Below are positions 1 to 7,820 of a stretch of 64,000 nt of DNA, one piece after another (position 1 is the first letter of the stretch; every line of letters begins with the position of its first letter). Location of the stretch: assembly GCF_026339955.1 (NCBI RefSeq), contig NZ_JAPEPW010000001.1, forward strand, positions 5,451,001 to 5,515,000. The letters are read 5' to 3'. Source of the DNA: Streptomyces sp. NBC_01549 (lineage in GTDB: Bacteria; Actinomycetota; Actinomycetes; Streptomycetales; Streptomycetaceae). The translations under genes and the position numbers were made by a program. Below the pieces are notes generated by a model. That model worked only from the letters and a program-made list of their open reading frames with translations, did not search any database and was not told the origin of the DNA.

Positions 1-675
1 TTCCACCTGTACGTCTTCGTCGCGGCGCTTCCGTACGTCCGGGCCTACCACCGCGGGCGCGGCATCCCCGACGAGGTGTCCCGACGCACCCTGGCCGACC
101 TCGGACGGCATGTGTCCGTGCACCACAGACGGCTCGGGACGCCGGGGCTGCTGTTCCCCTGGTGGATCGCCCTGCACTTCCACGGAGAGCTGTTCCAGCT
201 GGGCCGGCTGCAGTTCCAGCGGTCGCGGCTCGGCCGGCGCACGGGGCGGGCCGTCGCGGCGGCGGGCCTCGACGCGGGCCCCGGCGACCCCTGTCTGAGC
301 CTGCACATACCCGACTTCCGCGGGCCGCTGTCGCCCGCCGCCTGCGAACGGTCGCTCGCGCTGGCCCGGGAGTTCTTCGCCCGGCACTATCCCGACGAGC
401 GCTACGAAATCGCCGTCTGCCACTCCTGGCTGCTCGATCCACAGCTCGGGCGGTATCTCCCGGCGGACTCGAACATCGTCCGCTTCCAGGAACGCTTCCG
501 GATCGCGTACCAGGAGACGACCCCGGACGACGGGGTGCCGGTCGGCTTCGTCTTCGGCGATCCGGAGCTGCCCACGCGGGCACTGCCGCGGCGGAGCGCG
601 GTGGAGCGTGCGGTGGGGGACCATCTGCGCGGGGGCGGGCACTGGTACGTCGGGCACGGCTGGTTCGCGCTGTAG
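1..675 (+). CDS. Acyltransferase-domain (GNAT-like) protein, 5' truncated by window edge
   Basis: The reading frame is open from the first base, so the N-terminus lies outside the window and only about 224 residues are present. The visible part resembles Streptomyces proteins annotated as acyltransferase-domain proteins. These have a helical N-terminal half and a C-terminal GNAT-like half (HIPDFRGPLSP, YLPADSNIVRFQERF, then a short HWYVGHGWF end). The substrate is unknown. A GTG at 76 is in frame, but nothing marks it as a true start because conserved-looking sequence continues upstream of it. The gene is followed by a strong hairpin at 805-847. The family assignment is from memory of similar proteins and the biochemical role is not established. 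Confidence 0.6.
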   Translation, partial: FHLYVFVAALPYVRAYHRGRGIPDEVSRRTLADLGRHVSVHHRRLGTPGLLFPWWIALHFHGELFQLGRLQFQRSRLGRRTGRAVAAAGLDAGPGDPCLSLHIPDFRGPLSPAACERSLALAREFFARHYPDERYEIAVCHSWLLDPQLGRYLPADSNIVRFQERFRIAYQETTPDDGVPVGFVFGDPELPTRALPRRSAVERAVGDHLRGGGHWYVGHGWFAL

Positions 676-804
676 CCCGTTTCCGGTCCACGGCGATGAG
701 TCCCGGACGCGCCCCCGGTCCACCCCTGCGACAGCAACGCGTACCGCTCTGGTCCGGCGGTTGCGGCGACAGGCATGACCGATGACCGCGCATGACGGCC
801 CTGC

Positions 805-847
805 GGCGTCGAGGGCTCCCCGAGTGACACGGGGAGCCCTCGACGCC
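805..847. terminator. Bidirectional hairpin terminator
   Basis: A perfect 17-bp stem (805-821 with 831-847) encloses a 9-base loop. It sits between the convergent acyltransferase-like gene (+) and the S4-domain gene (-), so it can serve both. There is no U-tract, as is usual in Streptomyces. Confidence 0.85.
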
Positions 848-881
848 GTACGCGACGCCCTCGGGCTCGGGGGACCCGGGT

Positions 882-1355
882 TCAGGGGGTCTCGGGGCCG
901 CCGAGGCCCCGCAGGCGTTCCATCTCGCGGCGGTCGCGCTTGGTCGGGCGGCCCGCTCCACGGTCGCGGACGCCGGCCGGGGCGACCGCCTCGCGCGGCG
1001 GGGGCGGCGGGCTGTTGTCGACGTAGCATTCGACGGCGGCGGGCGCGCCGACCCGCTTGCGGATCACCCGCTTCACGACGACGACCCGCTCCCGGATCCC
1101 CTGGCGCAGGCGCACCTCGTCACCGACCCGCACAGCGTACGCGGGCTTGACACGCTCCCCGTTCACCCGGACGTGTCCGCCCCGGCAGGCGGTCGCGCCC
1201 ATCGAGCGGGTCTTGACCAGACGTACGGACCAGATCCAGCTGTCGACCCGTACGCTCTCGCCGCCCGCCGGACGGGCGGCCTCGGCGGTCGCCACCGCCC
1301 TCTCCTCGTCGATCTTGTCGTCGTCGCGCTCGACGTCCGCACCCTCAGAAGCCAT
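882..1355 (-). CDS. S4-domain RNA-binding protein, Hsp15-like
   Basis: This 157-residue protein has an S4 RNA-binding fold at about residues 36-85, with [16 protein letters not shown], then [21 protein letters not shown] basic C-terminal tail follows, as in the Hsp15/YrfH family that binds free 50S subunits carrying nascent chains in E. coli. An acidic N-terminal extension of about 35 residues precedes the domain. The start is the ATG at 1353-1355. A TAGAGT hexamer lies 6 bases upstream on the coding strand, which suggests a leaderless transcript. The gene is divergent from the uracil-DNA glycosylase gene. The ribosome-rescue role is inferred from the family only. Confidence 0.85.
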   Translation of the reverse strand: MASEGADVERDDDKIDEERAVATAEAARPAGGESVRVDSWIWSVRLVKTRSMGATACRGGHVRVNGERVKPAYAVRVGDEVRLRQGIRERVVVVKRVIRKRVGAPAAVECYVDNSPPPPPREAVAPAGVRDRGAGRPTKRDRREMERLRGLGGPETP

Positions 1356-1473
1356 GCCTCGACTCTAGAAGAGTCCCGGCCCGACATGTCCCGGTGGCTG
1401 TACTGCGAACCGGTTGAAGCTGCGACAGAGAGCGTCGGCATCGGGGTGGGAGTCACCGCCCGCACCCTCGGTG

Positions 1474-1506
1474 TGCGGCACGCTCTACATCGGTATGCGG
1501 CACGCT
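1474..1506. repeat. Two direct repeats of an 11-base motif upstream of udgB
   Basis: TGCGGCACGCT occurs at 1474-1484 and again at 1496-1506, exactly 22 bases apart (about two helical turns). It lies in the S4/udgB divergent intergenic region. A protein-binding role is possible but unsupported by anything else. Confidence 0.3.
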
Positions 1507-1589
1507 TTCGACGCCGGGCCGCGCCCCGCCGAACAGCCCACGCCGGACGCGACCGCCCTGGTGAGCGCCGAGGCTCGTACGGTGGGGGC

Positions 1590-2411
1590 ATGGACAACAG
1601 CTCGGCCGGCAGGAGCGATCCCAGTATCGACGGCGGCCTGGACGACCCGGGTGCATCCGGTGATCGTGACGACCTGGGTGCGGTGGGCGCACTGAATGAT
1701 CTGGACGCACGGATCGCCGGGTGCCGGGCCTGTCCGCGACTGGTCGCCTGGCGCGAGGAGGTCGCCCACACCAAGCGCGCGGCCTTCGCCGACCAGACGT
1801 ACTGGGGCCGCCCGGTCCCCGGCTACGGACCCGCCGACGCCTCGCTGCTCATCGTCGGGCTCGCACCCGCCGCGCACGGCGCGAACCGCACCGGGCGGAT
1901 GTTCACCGGGGACCGCTCCGGAGACGTGCTCTACGCGGCGCTGCACGACGTGGGGCTCGCCTCACGCGGGACCTCGGTGAGCGCGGACGACGGACTGGAG
2001 CTGTACGGCGTACGCCTCACCTCGCCCGTGCGCTGCGCCCCGCCCGCCAACAAGCCGACACCCGGCGAGCGGGACACCTGCCGACCGTGGCTCGTACGGG
2101 AGTTGGAGCTGATGCGGCCCACGCTGCGGGCGGTGATCGTGCTGGGAGCCTTCGGCTGGCAGGCCGCACTGCCGGCCTTCGCCGCGGCGGGGTGGACGGT
2201 GCCCCGGCCCAGGCCGGTGTTCGCACACGGGGCGAGGGCCTCTCTGGAGTCGCAGGACGGTCCGGTGTCGGGCTCCCTCGAGCTCTTCGGGTGCTTCCAC
2301 GTCAGCCAGCGGAACACGTTCACCGGACGGCTGACGCCCGCCATGCTGCGGGACGTGCTGCGTACGGCGGCCGGGGCGGCGGGGCTGACGACACGACCGT
2401 ACGACGGTTAA
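1590..2411 (+). CDS. udgB: Uracil-DNA glycosylase family 5 (UdgB)
   Basis: This 273-residue enzyme removes uracil, and probably hypoxanthine, from DNA in base-excision repair. Family signatures are visible. CRACPRL begins the iron-sulfur cysteine set, with further Cys in PVRCAPP and DTCRPW. The active-site motif is [16 protein letters not shown]. The C-terminal motif is [13 protein letters not shown]. The frame is open further upstream, but ATG 1590 is preferred because TACGGT ends 6 bases before it, a leaderless arrangement. The first 30 residues are Asp/Gly-rich and probably disordered. The prolyl iminopeptidase pseudogene begins 9 bases after the stop. Confidence 0.9.
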   Translation: MDNSSAGRSDPSIDGGLDDPGASGDRDDLGAVGALNDLDARIAGCRACPRLVAWREEVAHTKRAAFADQTYWGRPVPGYGPADASLLIVGLAPAAHGANRTGRMFTGDRSGDVLYAALHDVGLASRGTSVSADDGLELYGVRLTSPVRCAPPANKPTPGERDTCRPWLVRELELMRPTLRAVIVLGAFGWQAALPAFAAAGWTVPRPRPVFAHGARASLESQDGPVSGSLELFGCFHVSQRNTFTGRLTPAMLRDVLRTAAGAAGLTTRPYDG

Positions 2412-2420
2412 CCTCGCCCG

Positions 2421-3382
2421 ATGGGCCTGTATCCGGAGATCGAACCGTACGACCACGGCATGCTCGACGTCGGCGACGGCAACCGCGTGTACTGGGAGGT
2501 CTGCGGGAACCCCGACGGCAAGCCCGCCGTCATGCTGCACGGCGGCCCGGGGTCCGGCTGCGGTCCTTGGTTCCGGCGCTACTGCGACCCCGCCAAGTAC
2601 GGATCGTGCTGCTCGACCAGCGCGGCTGCGGACGCTCCACGCCGCACGCCGCCGTGTACGGGACGGACATGGCCGTCAACACGACGGCGCATGTGATCGG
2701 CGACCTGGAGCTGCTGCGAGAGCACCTGGGCATCCGGCGGTGGCTGGTGTGGGGCGTGTCGTGGGGGTCGGTGCTGGGGCTGCGGTACGCGCAGACGCAT
2801 CCGGACGTCGTCTCCGAACTGGTGCTGACCGCGGTGGCCACCGGCTCGAACGCCGAAGTGGCCCTGCTGACCAGGGGGCTTGGGCAGTTCTTCCCCGAGG
2901 CCTTCGAGCGGTTCCTCGCCGAACTGCCCGACGGGGAGCGGGACGGGAACCTCGCGGCCGCCTGCAACCGGCTGCTCGAATCGCCCGACCCCGAGGTACG
3001 GGCGCGGGCGGCGCGGGCCTGGACCGACTGGGAGACGGCGATCGTTCCGGCGCCGCCGAGGTCGGTGGAGCGCTATGAGAACCCGGAGTTCCGCATGGGC
3101 TTCGCGCGGACCGTCACCCACTACTTCGGCAACGACCACTTCCTGGGGGAGGACAACGACGAGGGCGTCGTGATCCGCGACGCGCCCCTGCTGAAGGGGA
3201 TCCCCGGCACCCTCGTCCAGGGCAGTCTCGACTTCGGCAACCTGCTGGGCACGGTGTGGCGGCTCCACCACGGCTGGTCCGACAGCGAGTTGGTCGTCGT
3301 GGACGACGTGGGGCACACCATGGGGGCGAGTGGTGTGGTGGACGCGTTGGTGGCGGCGACGGACAAGTACGCCTTGCGCTAG
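2421..3382 (+). pseudogene. pip: Prolyl iminopeptidase, frameshifted near 2600
   Basis: This is an alpha/beta-hydrolase of the prolyl aminopeptidase family (S33), split between two frames. From ATG 2421 the frame reads MGLYPEIEPYD, HGGPGSGCGPWFRRYCDPAKY up to base 2600. The homologous continuation (RIVLLDQRGCGRS, nucleophile motif GVSWGS, acid near GSLDFGN, His in VGHTMG) is in another frame to the stop at 3382. The span is 962 bases, one short of 963 (320 codons plus stop). Adding one C at TAC|GG restores a full-length enzyme. Either the gene is truly inactivated or the assembly lost one base. TAACCT ends 6 bases before the ATG. The catalytic residues look intact apart from the shift. Confidence 0.88.
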
Positions 3383-3505
3383 GCAACTTCAGGTTCGGTG
3401 AGCCTCTGTTTCGCCGAAGAGGTGCCGCACGGTCGACCGGTAGGTGGACCCCCCACCGCGGGATATCGGCTCGACAGCCCCGCCACTCCACTGCATCCTC
3501 ACCCC

Positions 3506-4312
3506 ATGCCCACACCGACCCGACCGCCGCACATCGACGACGAGAAGTTCCTCGACCAGGTCGCCGACCGCCTGGCCGCCCTCCCCGCCGTCCGGGCCGT
3601 CGCCCTCGGTGGCTCCCGCGCGCAAGGCACGCACGGTCCCGGCAGTGACTGGGACGTGGCGATCTACTACCGGGGCGCCTTCGACCCTGACGACCTGCGG
3701 GCCGTCGGCTGGCAGGGTGAGGTCTCGGAGATCGGCGGCTGGGGCGGCGGTGTGTTCAACGGCGGGGCCTGGCTGACCGTCGAAGAGCGTCGTGTCGACG
3801 TCCACTATCGCGATCTCGACGTGCTGGAAAGGGAGTTGGCGAGGGCGGAGCAGGGACGGTTCCATGTGGAGCCGCTCCTCTTCCATCTCGTCGGCATCCC
3901 GAGCTACCTCGTCGTCGCCGAGCTCGCCGTCAACCGTGTCCTGCGCGGTGAACTGCCCCGCCCCGCCGCCTATCCGGCGAAACTCCGCGCCTCCGCCACC
4001 GCCCACTGGCACGGCACCGCCCACGCCACTCTCGCCTACGCCAAGGCCAACCACGCACTCGCCGGTCGCCTCACCGAGGTCGTGGGAGCACTGGCGACCG
4101 CCGCCCTGCAGACCGGTCACGCGGTGCTCGCGGCGCGCGGGGAGTGGGTGACGAACGAGAAGCGGCTGCTGGAGCGGGCCGGGTTGAGAGGGATCGACGA
4201 GGTCGTGCGCGGCGGGGTGAACGAGCCGGAAGGGCTGGTGCACATGCTCGGGCGGGCGGCGGAGGTCCTGGACGCCGCGGTCGCCCGGGCCCGGGAATCC
4301 GGCGCCGAATAA
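3506..4312 (+). CDS. Nucleotidyltransferase-domain protein
   Basis: This 268-residue protein has a Pol-beta/MNT-type nucleotidyltransferase core at residues 30-80. The core shows LGGSRAQGTHGPGSDWDVAIYY, the classic GSxAxG(X)nD-x-D pattern, and a third carboxylate around RRVDVHYRD. The C-terminal half is helical, as in DUF4037-like or aminoglycoside-nucleotidyltransferase-like proteins. The substrate cannot be told. An in-frame upstream extension to 3398 is Pro/His-rich and unlikely to be coding. ATG 3506 is chosen because CATCCT lies 6 bases before it and similarity begins just after it. The next gene starts 41 bases downstream. Confidence 0.75.
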   Translation: MPTPTRPPHIDDEKFLDQVADRLAALPAVRAVALGGSRAQGTHGPGSDWDVAIYYRGAFDPDDLRAVGWQGEVSEIGGWGGGVFNGGAWLTVEERRVDVHYRDLDVLERELARAEQGRFHVEPLLFHLVGIPSYLVVAELAVNRVLRGELPRPAAYPAKLRASATAHWHGTAHATLAYAKANHALAGRLTEVVGALATAALQTGHAVLAARGEWVTNEKRLLERAGLRGIDEVVRGGVNEPEGLVHMLGRAAEVLDAAVARARESGAE

Positions 4313-4353
4313 CCCTTCGAAAAGCGCCTGTTGTCACTGCTACCGTCACCGAC

Positions 4354-5085
4354 GTGGCGAAACTCAATCAGATCATCGCAGTGGAGAAGGGCATCAAGTC
4401 CAAGTCCCATCAGGACCTGACGGCCGCTCATCACGGGCTGCAGAAGCCCGCATTGCTGGCCGGCATCTCGCGGACCTATCAGCCGAAGGACGAGGAGGGC
4501 GAGCAGTTGCCCCCCGAGTCGACGCGGGTGCAGGTGCAGGCCGAGGACGTGCTGCGGGAGACCGCGGGGACGCTCACCCGGCTGTTCGACGTGACCGCCA
4601 CCAAGGACTGGGCGAACTGCACGGCCCGGGCGGATGTGAAGGTGGACGGACGGGTCCTCGTCGCTGACGTGCCCGTGTCGTATCTGCTCTTTCTCGAGAA
4701 GCAGCTCACCGATCTCAACACCTTCGTGCGGAAGCTGCCCGTCCTCGACGCCTCAGAGTCGTGGGTGCAGGACCCGTCGACGGACGCGTGGAAGACCGAG
4801 CCCGTGCGGACGCTGCGGACGAAGAAAGTGCCGCGCAACCACGTCAAGGCCGAGGCCACCGAGAAGCATCCCGCCCAGGTCGAGGTGTACTACGAGGACA
4901 TTCCCGTCGGGTACTGGACGACCGTGAAGTTCTCCGGCGCCCTGCCCGCGCGGCGTGTGAACGAGCTGCTCGACCGGGTCGAGAAGCTGCAGCAGGCCGT
5001 CAAGTTCGCCCGGGAAGAGGCGAACGGCGTGGACGTCGTCGACCAGCGAGTCGGAGACTCCGTGTTCGGCTACCTGTTCGGGTAG
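4354..5085 (+). CDS. Conserved actinobacterial protein of unknown function (DUF7873-like), upstream of tRNA-like RNAs
   Basis: This 243-residue soluble protein starts at GTG 4354 (VAKLNQIIAVEKG). A TACCGT hexamer ends 7 bases upstream, so the mRNA is probably leaderless. I recognise it as a well-conserved actinobacterial and phage family with the motifs LQKPALLAGISRTYQPKDEEG, TKDWANC, YLLFLEKQLTDL, RNHVKAEATEKHPAQ and YWTTVKFSG. A C-terminal helix RVEKLQQAVKFAREEAN precedes the end. There is no catalytic motif I can name, no signal peptide and no membrane segment. Two tRNA-like segments begin 32 bases after the stop. That placement suggests the protein may bind or process them, but this is inference. 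The DUF number is from memory. Confidence 0.7.
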   Translation: MAKLNQIIAVEKGIKSKSHQDLTAAHHGLQKPALLAGISRTYQPKDEEGEQLPPESTRVQVQAEDVLRETAGTLTRLFDVTATKDWANCTARADVKVDGRVLVADVPVSYLLFLEKQLTDLNTFVRKLPVLDASESWVQDPSTDAWKTEPVRTLRTKKVPRNHVKAEATEKHPAQVEVYYEDIPVGYWTTVKFSGALPARRVNELLDRVEKLQQAVKFAREEANGVDVVDQRVGDSVFGYLFG

Positions 5086-5096
5086 CCTCAAGAACT

Positions 5097-5124
5097 CCCC
5101 GGCCACAACGCACCACGGCCGGGG
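5097..5124 (+). terminator. Hairpin after the DUF7873-like gene, overlapping the tRNA-like RNA
   Basis: CCCCGGCC at 5097-5104 pairs with GGCCGGGG at 5117-5124 across a 12-base loop. The right arm is also the 5' acceptor-like strand of the tRNA-like RNA at 5118-5206, so the two folds are mutually exclusive. It may be a terminator, or a switch that is resolved when the RNA is processed. Confidence 0.5.
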
Positions 5125-5206
5125 TGCGCGAGGAGCGCAAGCTGAACCTGAAGCTTGTCGTGAATGCACGGTTCCAGTGGAGGTTCGAGTCCTCCCCGCG
5201 GCACCA
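5118..5206 (+). ncRNA. tRNA-like RNA 1, with long variable arm and encoded CCA
   Basis: The segment folds as a tRNA in order. The acceptor strand GCCGGGG (5118-5124) pairs 6 of 7 with CCGCGGC (5196-5202), followed by A and CCA (5203-5206). The D-arm is GCGC-GAGGA-GCGC (5126-5138). The anticodon-position stem is AAGCT/AGCTT (5139-5143, 5152-5156) with an 8-base loop GAACCTGA instead of 7. The variable hairpin is CGTG-AATG-CACG (5159-5170). The T-arm is canonical, GGAGG-TTCGAGT-CCTCC (5179-5195). The D-loop lacks the GG pair and is very short, so this is probably not a translating tRNA. Bacterial YrlA-type RNAs also mimic tRNAs, but no TROVE/Ro gene is present here. Strand follows the upstream gene. 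Confidence 0.6.
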
Positions 5207-5209
5207 CAC

Positions 5210-5227
5210 GGCACTCCACCGAGTGCC
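5210..5227. other. Linker hairpin between the two tRNA-like segments
   Basis: GGCACTC (5210-5216) pairs perfectly with GAGTGCC (5221-5227) around a 4-base CACC loop. It lies directly after the CCA of the first tRNA-like RNA and just before the acceptor-like strand of the second. It could be a processing signal or a terminator. Confidence 0.5.
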
Positions 5228-5232
5228 CACGC

Positions 5233-5374
5233 GCCGCGGTAGCCCAATTCGGCAGAGGCAGACCGTGATCAATCTCAGACTCTTGCTCCAGACTCAGCAT
5301 TCGCCGCCGATCGCCGGATCGACCGGGCCCAGGCCCCGGGACGCCGAAATGCTGGTTCAAGTCCAGTCCGCGCA
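5233..5374 (+). ncRNA. tRNA-like RNA 2, expanded or degenerate
   Basis: A tRNA-like 5' half has GCCGCGG (5233-5239), TA, and a D-arm GCC...GGC with the familiar AATTCGGCAGA loop (5242-5259). A tRNA-like 3' half has a canonical T-arm GCTGG-TTCAAGT-CCAGT (5351-5367). It is followed by CCGCG (5368-5372), which pairs with only five acceptor bases. The middle is about 90 bases and contains extra hairpins: CGATC-GCCG-GATCG near 5308-5321 and a CCGGG/CCCGG stem near 5324-5339. I find no anticodon stem-loop and no CCA. It may be a decayed tRNA gene or a structured RNA related to its neighbour. Confidence 0.45.
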
Positions 5375-5469
5375 GCTCGATGCGTGGTGGTCCAAAGGCA
5401 GGACGCGGCGACATAACGACTGACCTGGGTTCTCAAGCGTGCCGGCGTGTGACATGGGTGGCATCACAA

Positions 5470-5500
5470 GGGTCCGGGGGCCGGCTACGCCCTCGGACCC
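5470..5500. terminator. Hairpin terminator after the tRNA-like region
   Basis: An 11-bp stem with one G-U pair (5470-5480 with 5490-5500) encloses a 9-base loop. The rest of 5375-5695 has no gene. It holds this hairpin, GGCCG-containing repeats and the leader of the FUSC gene. Confidence 0.7.
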
Positions 5501-5695
5501 GCTCCCTTTCATTCCCGGCCGACAGTTCATCCCCGGCCGGCAGTTGCGTTCATAAAGAACGCGGCATCCCCGTGATGCGTCACCTTCCGGAAATACATAC
5601 GTTCCATTTCCTCCAGCAACGCGATCTACCGTAGGCAGTACACCGCCCGGCCGACGTCGCCCGAAGGCGCCCCGCCCTCGCCCGACAGGAGCCCC

Positions 5696-7573
5696 GTGTC
5701 CCGCCTCAGCGCCGCCGTACCGCCCTGGCTCGCCCATGCCCTGCGCGCACAGCGCGGCCCCGTGCCCTGGAGCGCGGTCGTGCGGGGCGCCCTGGCCGCC
5801 GGGCCGCTGCTGCTCGTGGCCGTACTGAGCGGGCGCACGTCCGTCGGTGTCGTCGCCGCTCTGGGGGCCATGCTCGCCGGGGTCAACGACCGGCCGGGCA
5901 GTCGCAGGGCCGCGGTCAGGCGGCTCGGGGTGCCGGCGCTCGCGGGAGCCGGTGGGCTGCTCGTGGGGTCGTACGCGGGACAGCAGGTCGGCGCGGTGAC
6001 GCTCACCCTCCTTCTCACCGTGCTCGGGCTGCTCGCCGGAGCCGTCAGCGCCGTCGGGCCCGTCGCGAGCGGAGCGGGTACGCAACTGCTCGTCGCCGCC
6101 TCCATCGGGGCCGGGATGCCGCTGCCCGAGCCCGGCTGGCAGCGTGCGCTCTTCTTCGTCGGCGGGGCCGGCTGGCTGCTCGTGCTGCGGCTCGCGCTGC
6201 CCACCCCCGGGGCCACCGCCGGGGACTACCGCTTCGACGGGGAGCGGGACGCCGTCGGGGGTGTGTACGACGCCGTCGCCGCGCTGCTCGAAGCGGTCGG
6301 GGGGTCGGACGCGCCCGCTCGCCGGGTCGCCCTCACCGCCGCGCTCGACCACGCCCAGGACGCGCTCGGCGGGCCCCGGCTGCGGCGCTACGCCAGCTCC
6401 GCGGCCGAGCGGCGACTGCACGCGCAGTACGCCGCCGCGCTCCCGCTCGCCGAAGCCGCCACCGCGCTCGCCTGGGCGGGCGAGGCGGTGCCCGCGAGGG
6501 CCGCCGAAGGGCCGCGGCGGCTCGCCGTCGCCGTATGGACCAGCACGCACACCGGGCCGCTGCCCGCGCCCGCCCGCTCGGCACCAGCCCTGCGAGCCCT
6601 CGACGACGCACTCCTGCACGCTGCCGACGCCTTCGACGGAGGTGGCGACGACAACGCACTGCACACGCGGCGGCGTACCGCCGCGCCCCTCGCCCGCACG
6701 GCCCTCGGCTCCGGAGGGCGCGAGTACGGGCTGCGCGTCGCCCTCTGCTTCGGCGCCGCCGTGGCCGTGGCGCAGGCCCTGCACCACGCCCGCTGGTACG
6801 GCAACCACTCCCACTGGTACTGGCTCCCCGCGACCGCCGTCTTCCTGGTCAAGCCGGACCTCGGGCCGCTCGTCTCGCGCGTGATCTGCCGGGCGGCGGG
6901 GACCGTGCTCGGCGCCGTCCTCTTCGCCGGGTTCGCGGCGCTGCTGCCGCGCCCCGCCGGACTGGTCGCCCTGGTCGCGCTGTGCGGCGCCCTGATCCCC
7001 GTCGCCACCCGGCACTTCGCGGCGCAGACCGCTGTCGTCACCGTCCTCGTACTCTCCCTCGTGATGGTGGGCGGCGAGCCGGGGGCCTCCTGGAGCCGGA
7101 TCGGGGAGACGCTGCTGGCCTGCGCGATCGTGCTGCTCGTCGGACACCTGCCGGCACTCGGGCAGCGCGGGGGAGGGGTACGGGCCCGCCTCACCCGCGC
7201 CACCGAGGCCGCGCACACGTACCTCGCCCACGTACTGGACGACGGCACGACCGACGACCGGGCCGGCCGCTGGGCCCTGCGCCGCGAGGCCTACCGCGCG
7301 CTCGCCGAGGCCCGCGCCGCGATCGACCTGGCCGCCGCCGAACTCCCCGCACTGGCCCGGCACGCCGAGGGCACGGACGAGGTCGCGGCCACCCTCGAAC
7401 GCCTCGTCGACACCACGACCGCGTGCGCCGTACAGCTCGACGACAACGGACGGCTCACCCCCCAGCACACCGAACGCATCGCCGAACTCCTCGACGAACT
7501 GGCCGAGGCACGTGAACGGGCGGGGCTGGTGGCGAAGGAGGGGCAGGAGCCCACGGTCCCGCTCGCGGGCTGA
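5696..7573 (+). CDS. FUSC-family integral membrane protein (putative aromatic acid/efflux type)
   Basis: This 625-residue protein starts at GTG 5696 with CAGGAG just upstream. It has the two-bundle layout of the fusaric acid resistance (FUSC) family. There is an N-terminal hydrophobic block at about 30-165 (LAAGPLLLVAVLSG, LGAMLAGVND, GAGGLLVGSYAG), then a soluble helical region. A second membrane block at about 345-480 carries HWYWLPATAVFLVKPD, GTVLGAVLFAGF and VVTVLVLSLVMVGG. A soluble helical C-terminus follows. Members export aromatic acids or modify envelope functions, and the substrate here is unknown. It stands alone, followed by the remnant of an amidohydrolase. Confidence 0.85.
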   Translation: MSRLSAAVPPWLAHALRAQRGPVPWSAVVRGALAAGPLLLVAVLSGRTSVGVVAALGAMLAGVNDRPGSRRAAVRRLGVPALAGAGGLLVGSYAGQQVGAVTLTLLLTVLGLLAGAVSAVGPVASGAGTQLLVAASIGAGMPLPEPGWQRALFFVGGAGWLLVLRLALPTPGATAGDYRFDGERDAVGGVYDAVAALLEAVGGSDAPARRVALTAALDHAQDALGGPRLRRYASSAAERRLHAQYAAALPLAEAATALAWAGEAVPARAAEGPRRLAVAVWTSTHTGPLPAPARSAPALRALDDALLHAADAFDGGGDDNALHTRRRTAAPLARTALGSGGREYGLRVALCFGAAVAVAQALHHARWYGNHSHWYWLPATAVFLVKPDLGPLVSRVICRAAGTVLGAVLFAGFAALLPRPAGLVALVALCGALIPVATRHFAAQTAVVTVLVLSLVMVGGEPGASWSRIGETLLACAIVLLVGHLPALGQRGGGVRARLTRATEAAHTYLAHVLDDGTTDDRAGRWALRREAYRALAEARAAIDLAAAELPALARHAEGTDEVAATLERLVDTTTACAVQLDDNGRLTPQHTERIAELLDELAEARERAGLVAKEGQEPTVPLAG

Positions 7574-7580
7574 GCACCGG

Positions 7581-7739
7581 GAGCCCGACCAGCCCGTGCA
7601 CGATCTGGCCGCCACCCTCGTCCACAGCGCCCGCTCCGCGGACGTGACGACGACGATCGTCGACGGACGCGTCCTGATGCGCGACCGCGCGCTGCTGACG
7701 CTCGATCTGCCCGCCACGGTCAGGAAGCTGGGGGAGTGA
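7581..7739 (+). pseudogene. C-terminal remnant of an amidohydrolase (chlorohydrolase / cytosine-deaminase-like)
   Basis: The last ~52 codons before the stop at 7739 read HDLAATLVHSARSADV, TTIVDGRVLMRDR, LLTLD. This is the typical C-terminal beta-strand end of metal-dependent amidohydrolases of the S-adenosylhomocysteine deaminase/chlorohydrolase group. Nothing upstream in any frame supplies the rest, because the FUSC gene occupies that DNA and ends 8 bases earlier. It is therefore a 5'-deleted gene fragment, probably left by a rearrangement that joined it to the FUSC gene. No start codon can be assigned. Confidence 0.65.
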
Positions 7740-7820
7740 CTGCCCGCGCTCGTCGACCGGGACCACGACAGACGGATTCAGGAGTACGACACCTGATCCA
7801 CTCTGCCTAGGGTGGAGGGC

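Noticed and set aside
5118-5374. Functional tRNA genes
   Set aside because: Segment 1 has an 8-base anticodon loop and a very short D-loop. Segment 2 has no anticodon arm. Neither meets canonical tRNA criteria.
5357-7717. Long minus-strand ORF (786 aa) across the FUSC gene
   Set aside because: It is antisense to a well-recognised membrane protein. Its composition (Gly/Arg/Pro) is typical of shadow frames in GC-rich DNA.
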